This document shows positions 1 to 5,299 of a stretch of 5,299 nt of DNA, in pieces. The stretch spans positions 1 through 5,299 of the forward strand of contig CAYZFD010000079.1 of NCBI GenBank assembly GCA_964477735.1, read 5' to 3'. The position numbers and the translations under genes are program-made. The first letter of the stretch is position 1; every line of letters starts with the position of its first letter. The DNA is from CAYZFD01 sp964477735 (GTDB lineage Bacteria; Bacteroidota; Bacteroidia; Flavobacteriales; Flavobacteriaceae). The notes under the pieces were generated by a model that saw nothing but the letters and a program-made list of their open reading frames with translations, searched no databases and was not told where the DNA came from.

Positions 1-168
1 AATATCGTTAGACAATTGCTGACATTGAAAAGGTATTGTTAAGACAACCCCTAGGCCGTGTTCATCGATGTTTGTTGGTTTGCAGGCTTTCCAAAGTCTA
101 GAACTTTCTACAGTGAGATCTGTGTTAAAGTTTAAAAAGTCAAAAAACTGATGATTGGTTAATTTCAT
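1..168 (-). CDS. Unrecognised cytoplasmic protein, N-terminal 56 residues only (runs off the left edge)
   Basis: An open minus-strand reading frame starts at an ATG at 168-166 and runs without a stop to base 1, giving 56 residues that begin MKLTNHQFFDFLNFNTDL and end near IPFQCQQLSNDI. It starts 21 bases after the stop of the beta-helix/mutarotase gene on the same strand, which is typical operon spacing, so it is probably co-transcribed and part of the same sugar pathway. There is no signal peptide or membrane segment at the N-terminus, which suggests a cytoplasmic protein. I do not recognise the family from this fragment. A catabolic enzyme for the same deoxysugar would fit the context, but that is inference only. 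No Shine-Dalgarno sequence is visible. A near-copy of the start region (CAACAAACATCAATGAA on the coding strand) recurs inside the gene at 61-77. Spacing and an uninterrupted frame make a real gene likely; the function is unknown. Confidence 0.72.
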   Translation of the reverse strand, partial: MKLTNHQFFDFLNFNTDLTVESSRLWKACKPTNIDEHGLGVVLTIPFQCQQLSNDI

Positions 169-189
169 TGATGTTTGTTGTGAAGCGGG

Positions 190-576
190 TCAATCAAAAG
201 TTATTTTTTTAAAGAACACCCAAGTTTCTCCTTTTTTGGTGCCTTGAATCCCTGTTTGAAAAGATTGCATTAGGGCATTCCAATCTTCAACACGAGGGTT
301 ATTTTCTGTTGTTTTTGGATTCAATTCTTCTAAGCTTTTCCCCTTTGGAATAGAAATCACTAACATCAATTGCCTTCCCTTTTTAAATACTTGTAATTGT
401 TGAAAATCGGCATTACAAAAACCCTGTGCCACTTCTGGCCACTGTTCGAATTGCGTCTTGTGATAGGCCTCATATTTTTCTTGTTTGATGGGGTCTTCCA
501 CAAGGTTTGTCGTCAGAACAATGTGTTCCCATTCCGAAGCTGGTCTTGGATTGGCACATCTTTCAGTGATTTTAAA
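190..576 (-). other. L-rhamnose/L-fucose mutarotase domain (RhaM-like, DUF718) at the C-terminus of the beta-helix protein
   Basis: Family proteins interconvert the alpha and beta anomers of L-rhamnose or L-fucose and are normally stand-alone, cytoplasmic and about 100-110 residues long. Here the domain is the last part of a secreted polypeptide. The His proposed as catalytic in RhaM is present (CAC read on the minus strand, codon 460-462), with the family Tyr four residues before it and the WPEV motif after it. The segment just upstream (577-825) is not beta-helix. It looks like a second small alpha/beta unit, and I believe it accompanies the mutarotase domain in other Bacteroidota proteins, but I cannot confirm that here. 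The neighbouring isomerase gene favours L-fucose over L-rhamnose as substrate. Confidence 0.8.
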
Positions 577-2718
577 ATCATAGAGTGGCTTGTCATAAAT
601 TTTCAATTTCAATTCTGGAAATCGTTGACTTAACTTTCGCTTTACGCGTTCGGGTTGGTTCAATTTTCCATACACGACCAAATGATTCTTCCATTGGTAA
701 TAGGTTTCACCAACAATTCTAAATCCTTTGAGTGTGGATTTTATTTTGGAAATGTCAAGCGAAGATCCCTCTAGTTCGATAACAACAGGCTCAGGCAATT
801 TTTGCAACCCCCAAGTCGTGTCAATCACCACTTCTTTTTGAAGAAGCGCATGATAGGGAGCTCTAATCCCTGCATTTTCCTTTACATAGGCGTCTACATA
901 AGGGTTGTTGTTCTCCCAAACATTTCCGGCAGGACCATTGTTGTTTTGTAAGTTTTTTTCAATGGGAATCCAGTTGTTTTTTATCGTAAAATAAGAAGTC
1001 CCTTCATCTGTATAAAGATAAAGCCAAAGAAAAGGATCGTGGGCGTAGGGGCTGTGATATACGTGGTCAATATAATTCTCCTCTATTTGACTGTTGGGTT
1101 GTGAAGACAAGGTATAAACGCCTGCCACATCGTGTAAATGCTTTGCATAGTGATGAATTTTATTTCGTAACACCTTGTTATTCCTCATCACGCTGAGGGT
1201 GGGCGTCCATCCCCAACCTAACGAAATTCCGGAATAAGAAACATCAGAAATTTCATTATGTTCAATGGTAATATTTTTCACAAAACCCGCTGCAATACCA
1301 ATAGTTCCCCAATCTTCGTTGGTCACATTGGTGATTAAATTGTCAGCAATCACCTCATCAGAACACACCACTCGTTCATCTTTCGGGTTGTAGGGCAAAT
1401 GGGTTTCAAAAGCCTCTTCAGAAAACACGCCAACATTGATGGCACTGCCTCCAATATCTTTAAATAGATTGCCTTGAATGAGGTTGTTTTTGGTTCCCCT
1501 ATTGAGGTCTAGTCCCGTTGATGAAAGATGTTCAAAACGACAACCTTTGAACTGTAAATGATGGGCAAAATTGACTTCAACAGCAGCTCTTGGCCGTCCA
1601 ATCCAGGCTTGATTTTCCAACGATGCTTTGTCTGGTGTTCCAGGTTTTTTCAATTTATATGCATCTAACAAATACATCCCAGCTTGAATGGGCACATGTC
1701 CCTGTTGCGAGGGGCGTAACCAATTGCTGTATTGAAACGATAAGTCTTTTATATAAATATGTTGCACAGGAGCATCTATGGTTCCTTTTATTTCGACTAA
1801 ATTTTCTAAAACTGGAACCATAAATGTTGAAGATTGAATGTTTTCATCTTCTTTGGGGTAATAATAAAGTTTTTCTTTTTGTCGGTCTAGGTACCACTCT
1901 CCTGGTTCATCTAACATAGACAGTCCGTTTGTAAGATAAAAAGCTGAATTTCCATTGTTCTTAGAAATCCAAGGCGCTGGCCATGGATGTTCGCTCTGAA
2001 TTCTACTTTCAGGTTGATGGAAAAAAACTCTCGCACTGTCTTTTCGAATTTCTAGCTCCCTAATTCTAAGGTTGGCAATTGCCCACCATTGAACGATGAA
2101 CATCTCCATGCCAGGCTCAAATTTGATGGAAGTGTCTTTAAATGGAATCCAGCAACTTTCTGTTTCTTTGTCCCAAGATAAAATTCTATCCATCTCATTT
2201 TTCGAAGTGCTTTTTGCCCGAGTTGCTTTTTTCCCATTCACCCAAAGTTGGCGATAGGATAAAAGATGCCCAGCTTTTTTTGGAGCGTCTGCCACCCAAA
2301 TCTGTCCTGGTTTTAAACCGTTTATACTTCGATCTGATTTTTTCCACCCCTTAATTTGAAAACCTCCACTCAAAATTGATTCCCCAGGAAACTGTGCTTC
2401 AATAATTGTTGGACTTTCTTTGGTTCCCGAATCTTCAGGTCTTATAAAAATAGGCTCATTTAAAAAATATGTTCCTTCCATCATCACAATACGGATGCCG
2501 TCTTTTGAGGAAGGGTCATTTAAGCGCCGCATATTTCTCGCTTTTCTCAAAGCCATGTTGAGCGTCGCAAGAGGTGCTTCTTTAGATCCAATGTTATTGT
2601 CATTTCCAGAAATACTCACCCAAATTTCGGCTGCATTCAAGGATGGAGCCAAAAACAGCAAACAAAACAATAGAAGAGCGCTAAAATAATTTTTAAATAT
2701 CATTGATTTTGTACCCAT
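190..2718 (-). CDS. Secreted right-handed beta-helix carbohydrate-active protein (GH141-like) fused to a C-terminal L-rhamnose/L-fucose mutarotase domain
   Basis: This predicted 842-residue periplasmic or secreted protein has two functional parts. Residues 1-30 form a type I signal peptide: basic start, hydrophobic stretch through SALLLFCLLFLAP, cleavage after NAA. The body (about 31-610) opens with the EIWVSISGNDNN...PLATLNMALRKAR signature of right-handed parallel beta-helix carbohydrate enzymes, followed by YRQLWVNGKKATRAKS and many helix rungs such as IQGNLFKDIGGSAINVG and ITIEHNEISDVSYSGISLG. I favour GH141-like, a family that includes alpha-L-fucosidases. Asp530 (HDVAGVY) and Asp571 (YTDEGTS) are 41 residues apart, the spacing I recall, from memory, for the proposed catalytic pair of a characterised GH141 fucosidase. 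Residues 637-712 form a small alpha/beta segment. Residues 728-839 match the RhaM-type mutarotase family (DUF718), with Tyr749 and His753 in KYEAYHKTQF at the spacing of E. coli RhaM Tyr18/His22, then QWPEV and VEDWNALM. The start is uncertain: GTG 2727, ATG 2718 (chosen) and ATG 2703 all keep the signal peptide. Exact substrate is unknown. Confidence 0.88.
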   Translation of the reverse strand: MGTKSMIFKNYFSALLLFCLLFLAPSLNAAEIWVSISGNDNNIGSKEAPLATLNMALRKARNMRRLNDPSSKDGIRIVMMEGTYFLNEPIFIRPEDSGTKESPTIIEAQFPGESILSGGFQIKGWKKSDRSINGLKPGQIWVADAPKKAGHLLSYRQLWVNGKKATRAKSTSKNEMDRILSWDKETESCWIPFKDTSIKFEPGMEMFIVQWWAIANLRIRELEIRKDSARVFFHQPESRIQSEHPWPAPWISKNNGNSAFYLTNGLSMLDEPGEWYLDRQKEKLYYYPKEDENIQSSTFMVPVLENLVEIKGTIDAPVQHIYIKDLSFQYSNWLRPSQQGHVPIQAGMYLLDAYKLKKPGTPDKASLENQAWIGRPRAAVEVNFAHHLQFKGCRFEHLSSTGLDLNRGTKNNLIQGNLFKDIGGSAINVGVFSEEAFETHLPYNPKDERVVCSDEVIADNLITNVTNEDWGTIGIAAGFVKNITIEHNEISDVSYSGISLGWGWTPTLSVMRNNKVLRNKIHHYAKHLHDVAGVYTLSSQPNSQIEENYIDHVYHSPYAHDPFLWLYLYTDEGTSYFTIKNNWIPIEKNLQNNNGPAGNVWENNNPYVDAYVKENAGIRAPYHALLQKEVVIDTTWGLQKLPEPVVIELEGSSLDISKIKSTLKGFRIVGETYYQWKNHLVVYGKLNQPERVKRKLSQRFPELKLKIYDKPLYDFKITERCANPRPASEWEHIVLTTNLVEDPIKQEKYEAYHKTQFEQWPEVAQGFCNADFQQLQVFKKGRQLMLVISIPKGKSLEELNPKTTENNPRVEDWNALMQSFQTGIQGTKKGETWVFFKKITFD

Positions 2719-2794
2719 TAATATCACTAATTCGGTGCTGATTTAAGGTTAATATTGATCCTCACCATACCCATTAATTTGAAAAGAAAATTTT

Positions 2795-2812
2795 TAATTT
2801 ATAGCTAAATTA
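2795..2812. repeat. Short palindrome in the divergent region (7-base arms, 4-base spacer)
   Basis: TAATTTA at 2795-2801 is the exact reverse complement of TAAATTA at 2806-2812, with TAGC between. It could be a protein-binding site or a weak hairpin in the leader of the minus-strand gene. The arms contain no G or C, so a stable RNA hairpin is unlikely, and such palindromes occur by chance in AT-rich DNA. Confidence 0.3.
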
Positions 2813-2844
2813 GTCTTTTAACCATGCTTACTTGTAAATTTTAA

Positions 2845-2865
2845 ACGATGGTCAATTTTATAAAT
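2845..2865 (-). promoter_or_regulatory. Putative AraC-regulator operator, copy 1 (faces the beta-helix operon)
   Basis: Read on the minus strand the site is ATTTA, one variable base, then AAAATTGACCATCGT. It matches copy 2 (3880-3900) at 20 of 21 positions, including 15 consecutive bases. In both copies the core is followed by TTAAAAT, directly here and after one extra C in copy 2. Relative to the regulator gene, the site lies about where a -33 element would be for the -7 box at 2877-2884, so the regulator may also control itself. The match is visible in the sequence; the binding protein is inferred from position and from the AraC gene lying between the two copies. Confidence 0.68.
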
Positions 2866-2876
2866 TTATTATTCAC

Positions 2877-2884
2877 TATATTTG
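2877..2884 (+). promoter_or_regulatory. Bacteroidota-type -7 promoter element for the AraC gene
   Basis: TATATTTG is a perfect match to the TAnnTTTG -7 consensus used by the primary sigma factor of Bacteroidota. It would place transcription start near 2890, about 34 bases before the ATG at 2924. No TTTG-type -33 element stands at the usual distance upstream; the putative operator occupies that region instead, which suggests a weak promoter that depends on, or is blocked by, the bound regulator. Confidence 0.5.
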
Positions 2885-2923
2885 AATTAAGTTATTAAAC
2901 TATAAATCCGAGCTGACAATTAC

Positions 2924-3856
2924 ATGGCAAATAGCGGTGAAAACACAGACGGTTTATCGATCATAAAAAGTCCAGGAAATTATGGTGTTTGGTGGCACCA
3001 AAACAATTTAGGACCATTGAGCAAAACTCCCTACATCATTCAGTTTGGGAGCATGAAATTCTCAAAAGTTAGGCTAGATGAAAGCATGCTGCCACATCTC
3101 AATGATGGTATCGAAATTCATTTTGTGAATAGCGGCAAATATAAATGGGTTGTTGATGGTAAGGAAATTGAACTATTACCCGACAATTTATCTGTTACAG
3201 CGCCTTGGCAATTGAATGGAAGCCCGAGTGGAAAAATGGATATTGGAAATATTAGTTGGATCATCATTAAGCCTAAAGCTTTCCATTTAAACGAACCGCT
3301 GCGCTTAGGGGAATGGTCTAAATTATCTAAAGGGTTTCAAGAAAATATTGGTGCTATGATTATCAATGAAAACACCATTGTTATTCAAAAAGCCAAATTG
3401 TTTAAAAAGTATTTTTTAGAAATAAAAAAAGAGTTTATAAATCAGGATGATGGCTATGAAATCGTAGTTAGAAACCTCGTTGAAAATTTACTTGTAGATC
3501 TCTACAGAAATTTAAATTTAAGAAATCAAAAGGTACATGAAGACAGCCACTTTATTGAAAAGTTAACAGAATTGGTTAGTCATGATTTCAACAAAAAATG
3601 GATCATAGATGATTTGGCGAGCAAGTTTGGAATGGGAAAAACCAAGTTTACCTACGAAGTTAAAAAACTAACAGGATATCCTCCAAACAGCTTTATTATT
3701 AACCTAAAAATTGAAAAAGCGATTGAAATGATGGAAAACCATGAAAACATAAAGATGTCTGATATTGCTTTTGCATGTGGTTTTTCTTCACTTCAGCATT
3801 TCTCCTCTATCTTTTCTCAACGAGTTGGCGTTAGTCCTGGAAAATTTAGGGATTAA
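2924..3856 (+). CDS. AraC/XylS-family transcriptional regulator
   Basis: This 310-residue cytoplasmic DNA-binding regulator has the usual two-part AraC layout. The N-terminal part (about 40-125) is a cupin-like ligand-binding domain with the pattern HLNDGIEIHFVNSGKYKWVVDGKEI, followed by LLPDNLSVTAPWQ. The C-terminal part (about 210-310) is the double helix-turn-helix: helix-turn-helix 1 in WIIDDLASKFGMGKTKFTYEVKKLTGYPP (226-254) and helix-turn-helix 2 in MSDIAFACGFSSLQHFSSIF (278-297), ending in the typical VGVSPGKFR. Helices between about 155 and 200 probably serve dimerisation. The ATG at 2924 is the first start after an in-frame stop at 2903-2905. The gene is divergent from the beta-helix operon and precedes the isomerase, and identical putative operators flank it, so it most likely controls both in response to a sugar. 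The effector cannot be read from the sequence; L-fucose or a derivative is inferred from context. Length is normal for the family and nothing appears broken. Confidence 0.95.
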   Translation: MANSGENTDGLSIIKSPGNYGVWWHQNNLGPLSKTPYIIQFGSMKFSKVRLDESMLPHLNDGIEIHFVNSGKYKWVVDGKEIELLPDNLSVTAPWQLNGSPSGKMDIGNISWIIIKPKAFHLNEPLRLGEWSKLSKGFQENIGAMIINENTIVIQKAKLFKKYFLEIKKEFINQDDGYEIVVRNLVENLLVDLYRNLNLRNQKVHEDSHFIEKLTELVSHDFNKKWIIDDLASKFGMGKTKFTYEVKKLTGYPPNSFIINLKIEKAIEMMENHENIKMSDIAFACGFSSLQHFSSIFSQRVGVSPGKFRD

Positions 3857-3879
3857 TAACACCCCTACATCTAGTACAT

Positions 3880-3900
3880 ATTTACAAAATTGACCATCGT
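3880..3900 (+). promoter_or_regulatory. Putative AraC-regulator operator, copy 2 (faces the isomerase gene)
   Basis: On the plus strand the site is ATTTA, one variable base, then AAAATTGACCATCGT, the same as copy 1 read towards the beta-helix operon. It begins 23 bases after the regulator's stop codon and ends 62 bases before the isomerase ATG. A degenerate second copy of the core, CATTCGTTTA, follows at 3911-3920, and a weaker counterpart (CATGGTTAAAA on the minus strand, near 2826-2816) follows copy 1. Paired sites are usual for AraC proteins, although the spacing differs between the two promoters (16 and 24 bases). Confidence 0.68.
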
Positions 3901-3962
3901 CTTAAAATATCATTCGTTTAGTTATACATGAACGATATTAGTCCATATTTTAAAAGTTGACA

Positions 3963-5299
3963 ATGCCAAACCAAAAAACAAGCCTAGGAATAATCATTGG
4001 GAATCGAAATTTTTTCCCTGATAGTTTGGTTGAAAAAGCCAGAGAAGAGATTATTAAGGTATTTGAAAAATTAGATATCACCCCCATCTTGTTAAAAACA
4101 ACAGACACGAAATTGGGAGGGGTTGAAACCTATAAAGATGCCCTGAAATGTGCTGAATTATTTAAAAAACACCGTAATGAAATGTCGGGAATCTTGGTGC
4201 TCTTGCCCAATTTTGGCGACGAAAGAGGTGTAGCCGACACCTTGCATTTGGCCAACCTCAACCTTCCTGTTTTAATTCAAGCCTACCCTGATGAATTATC
4301 CAAGATGAACGTGGTCAATCGACGAGATTCTTGGTGTGGTAAGATTTCGGTTTGCAACAACCTATATCAATATGGCATCAAGTATTCTTTAACCAGCCAA
4401 CATGTTTCTTTCCCTTCTGCACCAGAATTTCAAAAAGATTTGGAAGATTTTGTTGCCGTTTGCCGAGTTGTTAAAGGACTCAAAAACGTGAGAATTGGTG
4501 CTGTTGGTGCCAGACCAGGAGATTTTAATACGGTTCGATATTCCGAAAAAATACTCCAACGAAATGGGATTACGGTGACAACGATTGACTTATCTGAAAT
4601 TCTTGGAAGAGCCAATAAACTCACGAAAAATGACGAGGCTGTCAAAGTACATTTAGAAAAAATTAACCGCTATGCTTCAAAAGGTAAAACTCCTGATGAA
4701 GCCATGATCCAAATGGCAAAATTAGATGTTGTTCTCAACCAATATGTTGAAGAAAACGAACTCGATGCCACCGCCATTCAATGTTGGACATCTTTACAGC
4801 AAAATTACGGTTGCAATGTTTGCACAAGCATGAGCATCATGTCTGAAAATATGTTGCCCTCTGCTTGTGAAGTGGACGTTACTGGAACCCTTAGCATGTA
4901 TGCCATGCAGCTCGCCTCTAATGCGCCTAGTGCTTTGGTAGACTGGAACAACAACTATGCCGATGACCCTAACAAATGTGTACTTTTCCATTGTGGAAAC
5001 TGGGCAAAGTCTTTTTTGCCTGATATTGAAATCAGCAACGCACCTATTTTAGGAACATCTGTTGGAGTAGAAAATACTTATGGTGCGCTAGATGGAAGGA
5101 CGCCTGCTATGCCCCTCACCTATGGCCGCATTAGCACTGACGACCCCGAAGGCATCATTAAGGCCTATATTGGAGAAGGGGCCTTAACCAACGATCCCTT
5201 AAATACTTTTGGGAACAGAGCTGTGGCTCAAATTGATGATCTTCAAGGTTTAATGAACTATGTGTGCAGAAATGGTTTTGAGCATCATGTTGTCATGAA
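3963..5299 (+). CDS. L-fucose/L-arabinose isomerase-family protein (3' end beyond window)
   Basis: An ATG at 3963 opens a frame of 445 codons that is still open at the window end. An in-frame stop at 3951-3953 leaves little room for an earlier start. The product is a cytoplasmic protein of the fucose/arabinose isomerase superfamily, metal-dependent enzymes that convert an aldose to its ketose. Residues 7-170 form an N-terminal Rossmann-like half (LGIIIGNRNFFPD, GILVLLPNFGDE) and residues 175-300 a second alpha/beta half starting VRIGAVGARPGDFNT. Likely metal ligands are Glu303 (ACEVD) and Asp327 (LVDWNN), with the same 24-residue spacing as E. coli FucI Glu337/Asp361. His343 (FHCGNW) and the His441-His442 pair near the window end sit where arabinose isomerases carry their histidine ligands. 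The protein is probably shorter than the 591-residue FucI, so it belongs to a separate branch whose substrate is not certain. Next to a mutarotase domain, L-fucose is the likeliest substrate; D-arabinose or a related sugar is possible. Confidence 0.88.
   Translation, partial: MPNQKTSLGIIIGNRNFFPDSLVEKAREEIIKVFEKLDITPILLKTTDTKLGGVETYKDALKCAELFKKHRNEMSGILVLLPNFGDERGVADTLHLANLNLPVLIQAYPDELSKMNVVNRRDSWCGKISVCNNLYQYGIKYSLTSQHVSFPSAPEFQKDLEDFVAVCRVVKGLKNVRIGAVGARPGDFNTVRYSEKILQRNGITVTTIDLSEILGRANKLTKNDEAVKVHLEKINRYASKGKTPDEAMIQMAKLDVVLNQYVEENELDATAIQCWTSLQQNYGCNVCTSMSIMSENMLPSACEVDVTGTLSMYAMQLASNAPSALVDWNNNYADDPNKCVLFHCGNWAKSFLPDIEISNAPILGTSVGVENTYGALDGRTPAMPLTYGRISTDDPEGIIKAYIGEGALTNDPLNTFGNRAVAQIDDLQGLMNYVCRNGFEHHVVM

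Larger units (their letters stand above)
2719..2923. promoter_or_regulatory. Divergent control region between the beta-helix operon and the AraC-type regulator
   Basis: This AT-rich stretch of about 205 bases holds both outward promoters and no gene. From left to right it contains the leader of the minus-strand gene, a small palindrome (2795-2812), a weak minus-strand -7-like sequence TAATTTAG at 2812-2805 (one mismatch to TAnnTTTG), the first copy of the putative operator (2845-2865), and a perfect plus-strand -7 box (2877-2884). A single regulator site placed here could act on both transcription directions. Confidence 0.7.

Noticed and set aside
1566..1578. Third operator copy inside the beta-helix gene (CAAAATTGAC)
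   Set aside because: Only ten bases match the element and the CATCGT half is absent; likely chance within coding sequence.
397..2689. Plus-strand open frames at 397-633, 1590-1823, 2142-2354 and 2420-2689, and a minus-strand frame at 2052-2237
   Set aside because: They all lie inside the beta-helix/mutarotase gene in other frames, with no recognisable domain, promoter or protein-like composition.
2719..2727. GTG start at 2727 for the beta-helix/mutarotase gene
   Set aside because: It only adds three residues (MIL) before an ATG at 2718, lacks a ribosome-binding site and does not improve the signal peptide. ATG 2703 is also possible and cannot be ruled out.
3857..3885. Terminator after the AraC gene
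   Set aside because: No GC-rich hairpin followed by a T run is visible. The regulator transcript may continue into the isomerase gene.
2845..3900. Terminal inverted repeats of a mobile element, or a phase-variable invertible segment, around the AraC gene
   Set aside because: The repeats flank an ordinary AraC gene with no transposase or invertase in the window and no target-site duplication seen. Both lie at promoter positions facing the catabolic genes, so operators explain them better. Inversion is not formally excluded; looking for reads in the opposite orientation would settle it.
1..3939. AATATCGTT at 1-9 as an inverted partner of AACGATATT at 3931-3939
   Set aside because: A nine-base match across an AT-rich window of this size is expected by chance, and position 1-9 lies inside a coding frame.
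4430..4991. Minus-strand open frames at 4430-4645 and 4794-4991
   Set aside because: They overlap the isomerase gene antisense, and the isomerase frame carries clear family motifs throughout; these are shadow frames.

Overview
The window looks like part of a deoxysugar (most likely L-fucose) utilisation locus from a Bacteroidota bacterium, probably a flavobacterium of the kind that degrades algal polysaccharides. The DNA is AT-rich, no strong Shine-Dalgarno sequences precede the genes, there is a perfect Bacteroidota-type -7 box (TATATTTG), and the protein families (secreted beta-helix carbohydrate enzyme, RhaM-like mutarotase, short fucose-isomerase-like protein) are typical of that phylum. 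The taxonomic placement is inference from these features only.

Layout. The left half is on the minus strand. A secreted protein of about 840 residues (190-2718) joins a right-handed parallel beta-helix enzyme, probably GH141-like, to a C-terminal L-rhamnose/L-fucose mutarotase domain. Only 21 bases after its stop a second minus-strand gene begins (168 down to 1). It is cut by the window edge, I do not recognise it, and it is probably the next gene of the operon. The right half is on the plus strand: an AraC-family regulator (2924-3856), then after 106 bases a fucose/arabinose-isomerase-family gene (3963 to beyond 5299) that is open at the window end. A divergent control region (2719-2923) separates the two halves.

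The most striking non-coding signal is a 21-base element present twice, matching at 20 of 21 positions with a 15-base perfect core. One copy lies in the divergent region (2845-2865) and the other between the regulator and the isomerase (3880-3900). The copies are inverted relative to each other, so each reads in the same direction towards the catabolic gene next to it. They are best explained as binding sites of the AraC-type regulator encoded between them.

Proposed logic (inference): the secreted enzyme releases a deoxysugar from glycan and its fused mutarotase speeds anomer interconversion in the periplasm. The sugar is imported and the isomerase converts the aldose to a ketose in the cytoplasm. 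The AraC protein senses the sugar or a derivative and controls both enzyme promoters, and probably its own, through the repeated operator. No RNA genes, CRISPR arrays, insertion sequences or clear terminators were seen.
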